A DNA stretch of 64,000 bases from CAXQZM01 sp965229645 (GTDB lineage Bacteria > Pseudomonadota > Alphaproteobacteria > UBA7985): contig OZ245893.1 of assembly GCA_965229645.1 (NCBI GenBank), positions 124,001 to 188,000 of the forward strand. The letters are read 5' to 3'. Positions 9,490 through 19,883 of this stretch are shown here, piece by piece. Every line of letters starts with the position of its first letter. Position 1 is the stretch's first letter. The translations under genes were made by a program, and so were the position numbers. The notes below the pieces were generated by a model. It ran no database searches. It worked only from the letters and a program-made list of their open reading frames with translations, and was not told the origin of the DNA.

Positions 9490-12400
9490 ATGACGGCTTT
9501 CTTTTATTCAGCGTGGCGCCGTAGCATGCAAAGGGCGCTTGGAGCATTTATTACAATTTTTGTGGTTTCGTTGTGCTTCTGGCCATCGAGAGTTCTTGCG
9601 CAAGTGACCCACGAAACCTGGGACGCGCGCACCTTCTATTACGTTGGCGATAGTGTCGCGGAGGATGGGCGGCTTTGGTCGGCGCAGGTGGACAATATCG
9701 CGATCAATCCCACCTCGCTTGGTCAGGTCGAATGGCTTGAGGTGGAGGTGTTGGATGACGGTGTTCCTGTTTTTGACATTGGGAACGCCTATTCTGCGGG
9801 CGATGTCGTCGCCTTTGACGGGTCAACTTGGCGCGCGCTTTACAATACGGTGGGCGAGCAGCCTGGCAACTCTGGGGCCTGGAATTTTATCAGCACCTAT
9901 GCGGGTGACACAACACTGCCCGATGCCAATGTCGTCGAGGCCGAAAGCGAGTTCGTCCAGCTTGCCAGCACGGGGACGAGTTTTTCCTCCGAGTGGTCCG
10001 AAATCGGCACTTACTCCGATCCCTCTGAACGGGTCGTGTACAACGGGATGGGGTGGACGGTCCCCGAAGACGGCTTGCTCCCGCCCGTCGGCAACGCGCC
10101 GTTGGACCAAGGGTGTTTTTGGGAATTGGTCGATGTTCCGTCCAGCTTTATGCCAGCCGAATGGCAACGCGGGACGCCCTATGGCTTGGGCGAGCTTGTA
10201 AGCCACGCGGGCCTGCAGTGGCTTTCCATCGCGAACTCCGCGTCTGGGACCCCTGGGGCGGGCAGCACCAACTGGCTGGCCGTTGCCCCGAACGTCTCTG
10301 CTATGACCTCGTGGCGACTGGGGGAGCGCGTGGACGCGGGCGACGTCAGAATGTATTCGGGCGGCTATTGGATCAACGTTACAGGCGCCAACAGCACCGA
10401 ACCTGGGAACGCCTTTACTCAAGGGGCGAGCGACTGGATCAGCTTCAGTAAACCCACTGAATCCTCCCCGATCTATGAGGTTTCGTTCTCCGACGAAATC
10501 CTCATGCCGCTTTCGGGGCTCCTTTACAGTCTTGACGGCAATTTTTGGATTTCAAGTCAAATCAACACCCTTATGGACCCTCCAAGTTCCAATGAGAGCG
10601 GCTGGCTAAGCGTAAGCCCGAGTGAGGCCATTTATTGCGACATCCTCGCCAACCAAGAATCGACCGTCGATTACTGGAATGCGGCGACCGTCTATGACAC
10701 GGTTGGCACCATTGTCATCTACGGCGATGACTATTACTACAACACTGCGGCCGTTTTTGGGGCCAACCCCCCGCCATCGGACACAAAGAATTGGGCGCCC
10801 GTTGCTGCGGAAGTGCAGGCGGGTTCTGGGCTCAATCAAGGGGCCTCGGAATGGCAACCCGACGGCGTCTATTCCCAAGGGATCGAAGTCATTTACGATG
10901 ATCGGTCTTGGATTGCCCTCTACAGCAATTCAGGCCAACCGCCAGGGTTCTCTGGGGCTTGGCAACCGGTCACCTTGACCGAGGGCGAGGCGTGGAACGT
11001 TTATTTTATCTACGATGCCCAAAGTATCGTCAGTTACAGCGGTCAGCTGTGGGAGAATTCTTACTATGTTCAGGGCGATATACCCGGACTTTCCGCGGCT
11101 TGGGTGGAGCTGACCGACACAGAAGAGGTCGAGATTGCCGATGGCTTGCCGTGGGACGCGTCGCTGGTCTACGATGGTGCCAGATCCTACACCGTAACGC
11201 ACGGCGGGCGCACGTGGTACAGTACCGAAGAAACCGAGAATGAGGAACCGGGTACGACCCAAGCCTGGCAGCCCGAGAGCTTCATTCCAGAAGAGGAATG
11301 GAATCAGTACTTCATCTACGATATCGATGGCACGACAGTAACCTACGCGGATGAGCTTTGGTCGTCTCTCTACTACACAGTGGGCGATGAACCTGGCGAA
11401 AGTTTGGCGTGGGAGGCGCTGGCAGAAGACGAGGTGGTCAATACCGCTTGGGACGAGGACTTTACCTATGAAACGGCCAACACGATCGTCGAACATGAGG
11501 ACCGAACCTGGTACAATTCATACCCCACGCAAGGGGAGGAGCCTGGCGCGTCCGATGCGTGGCAGCCGACGTCTCTGGAAGATTCTGAGGCTTGGAATAT
11601 CCACTTCATTTACGCCGATCCCTCCACGCGCGTCACCCATGGCGGGGTGGTCTGGCAGAACTTATCCTACTCACAAGGCGACACCCCAGGCGAGTCGGAT
11701 ATTTGGGTGATTCCAGGGGATGCCAGTGCTTGGAACGCCAATACCACCTATAGCGTAACGGGCACCGAGGTGGTCCATGGGGATAGAACCTGGACCAACC
11801 GATGGACGACCTGGGGCGAGGAGCCAGGCACATCGGAAGTCTGGCAGCCGACGCTTCTGGTATCAGGTGAGGCATGGAATACCTACTTCATCTATTCAAC
11901 GGCTGGCTTGCAAGTGTCTCACAACGATGGCTTGTGGCAAAATCAGTGGTGGTCGCAGTATGAAGAACCTGGCGTTAACGCAAACTGGATTTCCGTAAGC
12001 GATTCCACAGGCGGCGGCGAGGCTTGGGATACAGATACCTACTACGCCGCGGGCGCAGAGGTTTTTCACGAAGACAGATATTGGATCAGCCAGGAATGGA
12101 CCCTGGGGGTTGAGCCGGGAACAACCGTCGCATGGCAACCCAAAACGATTGATGATGGCGAAGAATGGAACGCGCTCTTCATTTACGAAACCGCAGGAAT
12201 GATCGTTGCTTACGCGGACACCTACTGGACCAACAGTGACTATACGCAAGGCGACGTTCCAGGTCAGGCCGCGGTTTGGACCGAGGTCGATGATTTTGAG
12301 GATGACGGCGCCGACGACGACGACGGAACGGGCGACGGCGGGTCGGGTGATGGCGATGGCGGCACCAACGAGGACGGGGATACCGACAGTGATGTTCCTG

Positions 12401-15400
12401 CATGGGATGTAAACGCTACTTATCAGGTTGCGAATACCGAGGTCGAGCACGACGGCAGGGTTTGGTATAATCTTTATTGGGCTGATGTCGGTGTGGTCCC
12501 TGGGACCGATCGGGTTTGGCAACCCAAGTACCTAGAGGATTACGAAGATTGGAGTCCCTACTTTATTTACTACAACGATGGGATTACGACCTTGGGCAAA
12601 ATCGTTGTTTACGAGGGCAAAAATTGGTTCAACCAGTGGTACTCCGAAGATGAGATCCCAGGCGTCGCGGGCGTATGGAAACTGCTCGACGATGAGGGTG
12701 ACACCTCCGATGCTTGGGATGTCAACATCACGTACAACTTGGACGATCGGGTCAGCTACGACGGCAGAGAGTGGGAATGCGTCGTCGAGACCACAAGCGG
12801 CGTTGCACCAGGTCTTACGGCTCATTGGCAACCTGTCTCCCTGACCGCGGGAGAGGCTTGGAACGAATTTTTCGTCTATGCCTCAGGAACGCAAGTCTCC
12901 TACGATGATCGTTTCTGGACGAGCCAAACGGATATAGACCCGAATTCGGACGCGCAGACGCCCGAACCCTATGAATCCAGCGCATGGCAGCCTGACACGA
13001 TCAATTCTGGCGAAGATTGGAATCAGTACTTTGCCTACGCGGCGGGAACCCAAGTCACGTTCGATGAGCGGCTTTGGACAAGTCAGTCCGATATTGACCC
13101 GAGGACAGACGCCGAGGTTCAAGAACCTTATAAATCAGTCGAGTGGCAGCCAAATACCATCGTGAATGGTGAGGATTGGAATGAGTTTTTCATTTACGAA
13201 GCTGAAACCATCGTGTTCCACGCCGACGGCTTTTGGCAGAGCAACGAGGAGACTCAAGGCGACGAGCCAGGTACTTCAAACGTCTGGAGTGCAACGACCG
13301 ACGACGGCAGTGCGCCAGCGTGGGACGCGAACCTTACCTATTTCCTCGGCGACGAAGTTGCATATGATGAGCGTGTTTGGATCAGTCAGGGACAAACCCA
13401 GGGCGACGAACCTGGTGCCTCCAATGCTTGGCAACCTGAAAAAATCATCTCTGGCGAGGCGTGGAACCCGTACTTTGTTTACGAATCTGGAACGCAAGTG
13501 AGCTTCGATAACAGACTTTGGACCAGTCAATCGGACATTGATCCAACGTCACTTTCACAGACACCCAAGCCCTATGAGTCGCGAGAGTGGCAACCCAATA
13601 CGATTGTCGATGGGGAGGATTGGAACGCCTACTTCAGTTACGAGGAGGCTGGGATCATTGTGGCGCATGGCAACGGGCATTGGTCAAGCAATCGGGCGTC
13701 CGAAAACGAAGAACCAGGCACGTCAAATGCATGGAGCGCGACGACCGACGACGGCAGTGCGCCCGTTTGGGACACGACCATCACCTATTTCACGGGCGAT
13801 CAAGTTGAGTATAGCGACCGCGTTTGGATCAGCCAGAAACAGAACCAAGGGCAGGAACCTGGGGCCTCTGACGCTTGGCAGCCTGAAACCATCAGTGCTG
13901 GCGAAGATTGGAACGAGTATTTCATTTATGAAGACGGAACCCAAGTCACCTTCGATCAAAGGCTTTGGACAAGTCAGTCTGATATCGACCCGACCTCGGA
14001 TTCTGGGATCGTCAAACCCTATGAATCGGCCCTATGGCAGCCGAATACCATCGTGAACGGGGAGGATTGGAACCAGTACTTCCTTTACGCTTCTGAAACC
14101 ATCGTGTTCTACGACGGCGGCTATTGGCAGAGCAACGGCGCCTCCCAAGGCGATGTCCCAGGCACCTCAAGCGTCTGGAGCGCGACGACCGACACTGGCG
14201 CCGCCGCAGATTGGGACGCCAACATCACTTACAACGCCGATGACGAAGCCTACTATGACCAGCGAGTTTGGATCAGTCAGCGGCAAACAACAGGAGAGAC
14301 CCCTGGATTGTCCGATGCTTGGCAACCTGAAACGCTTATTTCGGGCGAAGACTGGAACGAGTTCTTTATCTACCCCAACGGCGCGCAAGTTACCTTCGAC
14401 GAGCGGCTTTGGACAAGTCAATCGGCGATCGACCCCACGTCGGGTTCGGGTGTCGTCAAGCCCTATGAGTCAGCACTCTGGCAGCCGAACGCCCTCATAA
14501 GCGGCGAGGATTGGAATCAGTTCTTTGAGTACGACATTGGCGACATCGTGTACCATGTTGTCGGTTACTGGCGGAGCAATGAAGCATCGCCAAGCGACGA
14601 GCCTGGGACTTCGCGTGTCTGGAGCGCGGCAAGCCGTGACGGCGGCACGCCGGTTTGGAACGTCAGCATCACTTACTACACGGGCGACGAAGTTGAGTAC
14701 GATGCCAGGGATTGGATCAGTCAGCAGCAGACCGTCGGGGAGCTTCCTGGTGGTTCGCACGCTTGGCAACCGACCAAGATCATTTCTGGTGAGGAATGGA
14801 ATGAGTACTTTATCTACGCATATGGCGCGCAGGTGAGCTTCGACGAGCGGCTTTGGACAAGCCAGGTGGCTATCAACCCACGCGAAATTTCCCCAGTACC
14901 CAAGCCCTACGAGTCCTGGGATTGGCAGCCCAACACAATTCTGGACGGCGATCCCTGGAACGCTTACTTTATCTACGCGGCTGAAACTCAGGTGTTCCAT
15001 GATCAGCGATACTGGACGAGCCAATGGGTTTCGGACCAAGGCGACGAACCAGGCCTCTCAACAGTTTGGCAGCCTGATACCCTTACCGACGGCGATGAGT
15101 GGAATGCGTTCTTCAACTATGAAGCTGGCATCATCGTTAGCTACAACAATGCCTATTGGAAGAGCCGCTGGACAACGCAGGGCCAAATCCCAGGTCAGAC
15201 AGATGCTTGGGCCGCTGCAACACTGGACGGCAGCACACCAATCTGGGATGCCAACATCACCTACCTCTACGACGACGTGGTCGCGTACAACGGCAGGGAT
15301 TGGATCAGCCGCAGGGAAACGCAAGGGGACACGCCAGGTGAAACCGATGCGTGGCAGCCAGAAACCATCACGAATGGTGAGGATTGGAACCAGTACTTCG

Positions 15401-17337
15401 TCTACGCAGCTGAGACCCAAGTTGTTCACAACCAAAGAAATTGGACAAGCCAGTGGCAGACCGAGATGGGCGATGAACCAGGCGTTGCCACGGTTTGGCA
15501 GCCCGATACCATTGTCGATGGCGATGCATGGAATGCGGCCTTCAGCTATAGTGCTGGCATCATTGTGATTTACGACGGCGCCTATTGGGAAAGCCGCTGG
15601 TCAACCCAGGGCGACGAGCCAGGCGTATCAGACGCCTGGAAGGCGACAACCTTAGATGGTGGTGCGCGGGATTGGGATGCAAGTCTGACTTATGCCTACG
15701 ACGATCAGGTCATCTACAACGGGACGGAGTGGGAGTGTGTTGCGGAGTCAACAACTGGCGTTGCACCGGGCACGACGGCGGATTGGCAACCCCTGAGTAT
15801 TGCGTCGGGCGAGGCTTGGAACGCCTTTTATGTCTACTCGGATCCAGGGACGGTCGTCTCCCACAATGGTCGAAACTGGACCAACCCTTCCTATCTGGCG
15901 GCAGGTGTTGAGCCTGGAACGTCAGCTGACTGGCAACCTGTTTCCATCAGTGACGGTGAGAATTGGAACCAGTACTTTATTTATGGCGAGGCTGGGTACA
16001 TTGTGCTCCACAATGGCACCTACTGGGAAAGCCGTAGTTACACTCTCGGCGACATTCCAGGGGAATCAGGTTCCTGGAAGGCAACGACTTCGACTGGCGA
16101 CGCACCCACCTGGCAGGCAACGATCACCTACCTTCAGGGCGACGAGGTCGTACACGATGGCAGGGACTGGATCAGTGAAGAGGAAGTCGTTGGGGACAGG
16201 CCTGGCGAAACGAAGGCCTGGCAGCCAAAGACCTTTTTCCCAGATGAGAATTGGAACCAGTACTTCATTTATAAGATCGACGGGACACGCGTTTACTACG
16301 ACGGAAGATACTGGACCAACAGCTATTGGATAGAAGCGGGGGTTGCGCCAGGAACTTCGGCGGGCTGGGTACCCGATACGGTTGAGCCAGACGATCCCTG
16401 GAATTCGGCCATTCAATACGCCGCTGGCACCATTGTGAGCCACAACGGCAACTATTGGGAAAGCCGCTCGGACGGTACGGTGGGCCTTGATACGGAACCA
16501 GGCGTAACAACCTATTGGAAGGCGACAACTTCAACGGGTGGTCCACGGGATTGGGACTCAAGTCTGACTTATGTTTACGACGACCCTGTTATCTACAATC
16601 TAGCTGGACACGCAGAAACGGAATGGAAAACCGTTTCGTCGGAGACAAGCGGCACTGCGCCTGGCGCTACGGCAGATTGGCAACCCGTAAGCCTAACTTC
16701 AGGTGAACCTTGGAACCAGTACTTCATCTATGAGGATGCAGGGACCATCGTTTCCCATGATGGTCGAACCTGGACCAACAGTTCCTGGGTGGAGGCAGGC
16801 GTCGAACCAGGAACGTCCGCGCAATGGCAGCCCACCGAAATCGTTGATGGTGAAGAGTGGAACGCGTACTTCAAATATGAAGTTGTTGGAACGACCGTAA
16901 CGCACTTGGGCCAGCTTTATAGCAATCAATGGGCGGCGTCGCCTGGTGAAGAACCTGGCGTGGCCGCGGTATGGGCTCTCGTGAGCACTGATGGCACTTC
17001 GCAAACTTGGAATGCGAGCACGACGTATAACTGGAGTGAACAGGTCGAATACAGTGGTTACGATTGGGGCGCTCAAGCTAGCGAGCAAGTTACAACGTGG
17101 ATATGTAAGCCAGTAGCGCCAGTAGTGACGTGCGAGGCGGGTTCTCCTCCAGCGACCACGCCTCATTGGTCGCCCGACCCCATGCCCCAATACGCCGATT
17201 GGAATGAGAACTTTACTTACGAACAGAGCGGGACCTATGTCATCCACAATGGTCAGACGTGGTACAACAAGTGGTGGTCAGGTCCAGGGGACGAACCTGG
17301 CTTAAGCGAGACTGAGACTTGGGGTCTCGTGGAATAA
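9490..17337 (+). CDS. Giant secreted protein made of about 50 CBM5/12-like carbohydrate-binding modules
   Basis: From the ATG at 9490 the protein is about 2,615 residues. An N-terminal signal peptide ends near SRVLAQ (hydrophobic core FITIFVVSLCFW). ATG 9526 is an alternative start and GTG 9376 is the longest. The rest is a run of 47-55-residue modules of the type W(N/D)xxxxYxxGxxVxxxGRxWxSxxxxxGxEPGxSxxWQP. By eye I count 50, the first eight diverged. Spaced aromatic residues and a GD-V-Y-G-W core are the hallmark of CBM family 5/12 (chitin-binding type 3). A single acidic Asp/Gly-rich spacer follows module 17 (about 12290-12400). No catalytic domain, membrane anchor or sorting signal is visible, and the protein stops at the end of the last module. 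Likely role: extracellular adhesion to chitin or another polysaccharide. The ligand is inferred. Confidence 0.8.
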   Translation: MTAFFYSAWRRSMQRALGAFITIFVVSLCFWPSRVLAQVTHETWDARTFYYVGDSVAEDGRLWSAQVDNIAINPTSLGQVEWLEVEVLDDGVPVFDIGNAYSAGDVVAFDGSTWRALYNTVGEQPGNSGAWNFISTYAGDTTLPDANVVEAESEFVQLASTGTSFSSEWSEIGTYSDPSERVVYNGMGWTVPEDGLLPPVGNAPLDQGCFWELVDVPSSFMPAEWQRGTPYGLGELVSHAGLQWLSIANSASGTPGAGSTNWLAVAPNVSAMTSWRLGERVDAGDVRMYSGGYWINVTGANSTEPGNAFTQGASDWISFSKPTESSPIYEVSFSDEILMPLSGLLYSLDGNFWISSQINTLMDPPSSNESGWLSVSPSEAIYCDILANQESTVDYWNAATVYDTVGTIVIYGDDYYYNTAAVFGANPPPSDTKNWAPVAAEVQAGSGLNQGASEWQPDGVYSQGIEVIYDDRSWIALYSNSGQPPGFSGAWQPVTLTEGEAWNVYFIYDAQSIVSYSGQLWENSYYVQGDIPGLSAAWVELTDTEEVEIADGLPWDASLVYDGARSYTVTHGGRTWYSTEETENEEPGTTQAWQPESFIPEEEWNQYFIYDIDGTTVTYADELWSSLYYTVGDEPGESLAWEALAEDEVVNTAWDEDFTYETANTIVEHEDRTWYNSYPTQGEEPGASDAWQPTSLEDSEAWNIHFIYADPSTRVTHGGVVWQNLSYSQGDTPGESDIWVIPGDASAWNANTTYSVTGTEVVHGDRTWTNRWTTWGEEPGTSEVWQPTLLVSGEAWNTYFIYSTAGLQVSHNDGLWQNQWWSQYEEPGVNANWISVSDSTGGGEAWDTDTYYAAGAEVFHEDRYWISQEWTLGVEPGTTVAWQPKTIDDGEEWNALFIYETAGMIVAYADTYWTNSDYTQGDVPGQAAVWTEVDDFEDDGADDDDGTGDGGSGDGDGGTNEDGDTDSDVPAWDVNATYQVANTEVEHDGRVWYNLYWADVGVVPGTDRVWQPKYLEDYEDWSPYFIYYNDGITTLGKIVVYEGKNWFNQWYSEDEIPGVAGVWKLLDDEGDTSDAWDVNITYNLDDRVSYDGREWECVVETTSGVAPGLTAHWQPVSLTAGEAWNEFFVYASGTQVSYDDRFWTSQTDIDPNSDAQTPEPYESSAWQPDTINSGEDWNQYFAYAAGTQVTFDERLWTSQSDIDPRTDAEVQEPYKSVEWQPNTIVNGEDWNEFFIYEAETIVFHADGFWQSNEETQGDEPGTSNVWSATTDDGSAPAWDANLTYFLGDEVAYDERVWISQGQTQGDEPGASNAWQPEKIISGEAWNPYFVYESGTQVSFDNRLWTSQSDIDPTSLSQTPKPYESREWQPNTIVDGEDWNAYFSYEEAGIIVAHGNGHWSSNRASENEEPGTSNAWSATTDDGSAPVWDTTITYFTGDQVEYSDRVWISQKQNQGQEPGASDAWQPETISAGEDWNEYFIYEDGTQVTFDQRLWTSQSDIDPTSDSGIVKPYESALWQPNTIVNGEDWNQYFLYASETIVFYDGGYWQSNGASQGDVPGTSSVWSATTDTGAAADWDANITYNADDEAYYDQRVWISQRQTTGETPGLSDAWQPETLISGEDWNEFFIYPNGAQVTFDERLWTSQSAIDPTSGSGVVKPYESALWQPNALISGEDWNQFFEYDIGDIVYHVVGYWRSNEASPSDEPGTSRVWSAASRDGGTPVWNVSITYYTGDEVEYDARDWISQQQTVGELPGGSHAWQPTKIISGEEWNEYFIYAYGAQVSFDERLWTSQVAINPREISPVPKPYESWDWQPNTILDGDPWNAYFIYAAETQVFHDQRYWTSQWVSDQGDEPGLSTVWQPDTLTDGDEWNAFFNYEAGIIVSYNNAYWKSRWTTQGQIPGQTDAWAAATLDGSTPIWDANITYLYDDVVAYNGRDWISRRETQGDTPGETDAWQPETITNGEDWNQYFVYAAETQVVHNQRNWTSQWQTEMGDEPGVATVWQPDTIVDGDAWNAAFSYSAGIIVIYDGAYWESRWSTQGDEPGVSDAWKATTLDGGARDWDASLTYAYDDQVIYNGTEWECVAESTTGVAPGTTADWQPLSIASGEAWNAFYVYSDPGTVVSHNGRNWTNPSYLAAGVEPGTSADWQPVSISDGENWNQYFIYGEAGYIVLHNGTYWESRSYTLGDIPGESGSWKATTSTGDAPTWQATITYLQGDEVVHDGRDWISEEEVVGDRPGETKAWQPKTFFPDENWNQYFIYKIDGTRVYYDGRYWTNSYWIEAGVAPGTSAGWVPDTVEPDDPWNSAIQYAAGTIVSHNGNYWESRSDGTVGLDTEPGVTTYWKATTSTGGPRDWDSSLTYVYDDPVIYNLAGHAETEWKTVSSETSGTAPGATADWQPVSLTSGEPWNQYFIYEDAGTIVSHDGRTWTNSSWVEAGVEPGTSAQWQPTEIVDGEEWNAYFKYEVVGTTVTHLGQLYSNQWAASPGEEPGVAAVWALVSTDGTSQTWNASTTYNWSEQVEYSGYDWGAQASEQVTTWICKPVAPVVTCEAGSPPATTPHWSPDPMPQYADWNENFTYEQSGTYVIHNGQTWYNKWWSGPGDEPGLSETETWGLVE
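13321..15243 (+). repeat. Higher-order three-module repeat inside the CBM-like array
   Basis: In this stretch the modules cycle as three types: a W-D-x-N-ITY type, a WTSQSDIDP / KPYES type and a WSATT type. The first Trp codon of the cycle falls at 13321, 13768, 14212 and 14656, i.e. steps of 447, 444 and 444 bp. The next cycle start at 15244 includes one additional module. Expansion therefore happened by triplets of modules, not single ones. Confidence 0.8.
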
Positions 17338-17345
17338 CCACTCCG

Positions 17346-17365
17346 CCTTCCCATTCGTGGGAAGG
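17346..17365 (+). terminator. Strong stem-loop after the CBM-like gene
   Basis: CCTTCCCA-TTCG-TGGGAAGG is a perfect 8-bp stem closed by a TTCG tetraloop, nine bases after the stop codon. No T-tract follows, so factor-independent termination is uncertain; it may stabilise the mRNA 3' end. Confidence 0.45.
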
Positions 17366-17579
17366 GAAGTGGAACGCGCGGGGTTTGGCGCACTCAGGAC
17401 CAGCGTGATTCTGCGCGAAGCGAAGTTGCAGAATCCATCAATAGGTTGCCGCCAACGGACCCCTAGTCGAGCTTATTCCCAAGTATGCTGACCGTTCCCA
17501 GAGAAGAGTAGGATGGGGCGAGGCGCGCGTGTTATACCAGCGGCCACAGTACACGACAGTAGTTGCTGAGGGAGCCGAT

Positions 17580-18797
17580 ATGTGCTTGCGGAGGGGACTC
17601 TGCAACAGTGAATCGAGTATCCCCATGATCCGCAAAACTATCGACTCCCTCAGCGCCCAGCTATCGAACAGCGTGCCATTAAGCAAGAACCGTCTTGAGG
17701 TTTTAAGCTTAATGATTGTTGGAATGGTTGATTCTCGGACGCCGAATTTGAGTCACATAAGTTCGAAACTTCCCACACGCGCCAAGATTTTGAGTACCTA
17801 TCGCCGTCTTCAGCGTTTTTTTGTTGAAACAAACCTTGTTCAGGATTGGTCAGCATTACTGATTGTACAGATGCTCAACCTTCCAAAGAGTTGGAACCTT
17901 TGTCTTGATAGAACCGACTGGAAGATAGGTTCCGCACATATGAATGTACTGGTTCTTGCAATTGTTACGCGGCGATATAGAGTTCCGCTAATGTGGACCG
18001 TGTTGAATAAGCCAGGTTGCAGCAACACCGACCAACGCATTGATCTCATGAAGAGATACTTGAATTTGCTCGGAGCAAGTAGCATCAAGACCCTGTTGGC
18101 GGACCGTGAGTTTATTGGCGCGGAGTGGTTGAGCTTTCTGGTTGAAAGCGGCGTCCAGTTTGCGATTCGCCTCAGATCGAACCAGCGTGTTACTCTTGAG
18201 GATGGTACGCGTCAGAAATTGAGCGAGATAGTTGGGACCAAACGCACGCTTCAAACATTCAGAGGTTATCTTGACAAAGACGAGCAAGGTAACCCCGCGT
18301 GGCTCAATTTTGCATCCAAACACATTGGGGGTAAAAAACCTAAAAGAACTAGGGATCGGGAGGCCAAAAACAAATTTGGAGGAAAAGAACTTCTGATTGT
18401 CGCTACGAACGGAAATGCTGGTGATGCCATGACAAACTACAAACATCGTTGGGCCATTGAGTGCCTATTTGCAGATGCAAAAACAAAGGGTTTCAACCTA
18501 GAGGACACTCGCTTATCAATCACTAAGAAACTCGATCTTCTTATGGGCATTATCGCACTGGCAATGGCCTGGGCAACCAAAATTGGATCTGCAAATATTG
18601 GAACCGCCCCGAGACCACGAAAATCTCACGGGCGACACGCAAAGTCTGTCTTCAGAACTGGGTTCGACGAGCTTAGGAAGCTTATTCAGATGGACCCCGA
18701 AAAAGCATGCTGGTATTGGCGTGGGTCACGCACGAGGACCAGCGGCAAGAATGAGCGACTCTTAATTTTAGGTATTCCCAAGGTGGTCCAATTCTGA
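17580..18797 (+). CDS. IS4-family transposase, 3' end altered by an IS630 insertion
   Basis: DDE transposase of the IS4 type: Asp in LCLDRTDWKIG, Asp in LLADREFIG and a late YKHRWAIECLFADAK motif carrying the Glu. I chose the ATG at 17580 because GAGGGAG lies five bases upstream; ATG 17625 is the common family-like alternative. The last 20 or so codons (from about base 18738, SGKNERLLIL onward) are DNA that also occurs, inverted, next to the second IS630 copy at 23.9 kb. The natural C-terminus has therefore probably been replaced by the left end of an IS630 element. A TATACCAGCGGCC sequence lies just upstream (17532-17544). The core is intact, but activity is doubtful. Confidence 0.8.
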   Translation: MCLRRGLCNSESSIPMIRKTIDSLSAQLSNSVPLSKNRLEVLSLMIVGMVDSRTPNLSHISSKLPTRAKILSTYRRLQRFFVETNLVQDWSALLIVQMLNLPKSWNLCLDRTDWKIGSAHMNVLVLAIVTRRYRVPLMWTVLNKPGCSNTDQRIDLMKRYLNLLGASSIKTLLADREFIGAEWLSFLVESGVQFAIRLRSNQRVTLEDGTRQKLSEIVGTKRTLQTFRGYLDKDEQGNPAWLNFASKHIGGKKPKRTRDREAKNKFGGKELLIVATNGNAGDAMTNYKHRWAIECLFADAKTKGFNLEDTRLSITKKLDLLMGIIALAMAWATKIGSANIGTAPRPRKSHGRHAKSVFRTGFDELRKLIQMDPEKACWYWRGSRTRTSGKNERLLILGIPKVVQF

Positions 18798-19629
18798 TTC
18801 GATGCAGGGATCATTGAATAGGAGTATGATATGAGTGCAGCGGTTCCCATTACCCGTCTTGACAAGAGTGCCGATGATTTGCGGGCGCTGGCACGCAAGG
18901 CGAAGAACGGTCGAGTTGGCGGGCGATTGCTTTCCATAGCACTTGTTTTGGAAGGTGTGTCTCGTAAGTACGCAGCAGAAAGTAGCGGCATGGACCGACA
19001 GTCACTACGTGATTGGATCCATCGCTATAATGACGAAGGCGTTGGGGGTTTGGAAGATCGCAAAGGCGCAGGAGCCAAGCCCCGCATCAAAGGATCTGAG
19101 ATGGACCAACTTGCAGCTTGGGTAAAGGCTGGTCCTGACGTTGAGCGCGATGGGGTTGTACGTTGGCGACGCAAAGACTTAGCAGATCGGATCAAACAAG
19201 AAATGAAGATCGAGGTGAGTGAGCGCACAGTGGGGAACTACTTGGACAAGCTGGGATTTCGGCGTATGACAGTGCGGCCCGAACACCCCAAAACCGACAA
19301 AGAGGCCCAGGAGGCGCTAAAAAAAACTTCTCAAAGATCATAAGGGATATTTTGCCTGACTACGCCCGCGAAAAAACCCTTGAGGTTTGGTTTCAGGATG
19401 AGGCGCGCGTAGGTCAGAAGGGCACAGTGACGCGTATTTGGGCGCCTCAGGGCACTCGCCCGCGTGCGCCGCGTGATACACGTTATCAATGGAGCTATAT
19501 CTTCGGGGCTGCCTGTCCCGAACGGGGTGTCGCCGCGGGGCTGGTCTTGCCTTATGTGAACACCGAGGCGATGAACTTGCACTTAGCGGAAATCTCCAAA
19601 ACGGTTGCTACTGGTGCGCATGCGATCCT
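18738..19629 (+). mobile_element. IS630-family element, copy 1, truncated on its right by an IS3 insertion
   Basis: The left limit is where identity with the inverted second copy begins (ACCAGCGGCAAGAATGAG). The right side is cut at 19630 by the terminal repeat of an IS3 element. The right end of the IS630 is not found beyond the IS3 element. Confidence 0.65.
18831..19629 (+). pseudogene. IS630-family transposase with -1 frameshift site, C-terminus lost
   Basis: The first frame (18831-19343) encodes an N-terminal helix-turn-helix part (MSAAVPITRLDKSADD, then YAAESSGMDRQSLRDWIHRY). The second frame continues the family sequence (PDYAREKTLEVWFQDEARVG). A run of eight A at about 19319-19326 lets a -1 shift join them smoothly (EALKKNFSKIIRDILPDYA). 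That is the arrangement used for programmed frameshifting in this IS group. The catalytic core is incomplete because IS3 begins at 19630; residues after ATGAHAILE are read-through into IS3 DNA. Confidence 0.8.
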
Positions 19630-19883
19630 TGAGGTGGTCCTGGTTAGTTGGACAGGTTGGCAGCGAATTTAGTGAGCGATTAGGTTGTTCATGCTGCCAT
19701 TGTTAGGTGTGTGTTAGCATCTGGTCCCAGCCTTGTCACCTCTCCACCCGCGAGCCCGTTAGGGCGAGTGGGGGGATGGGGTGACAAGGCCGTATCTCTC
19801 TTTTCATAGGCCTCGGCAGGCGTCTTACCCTCAAGTGAGCTGTGAGGGCGTTCATCGTTGTAAAAGCCAAACCATTCACCAAT

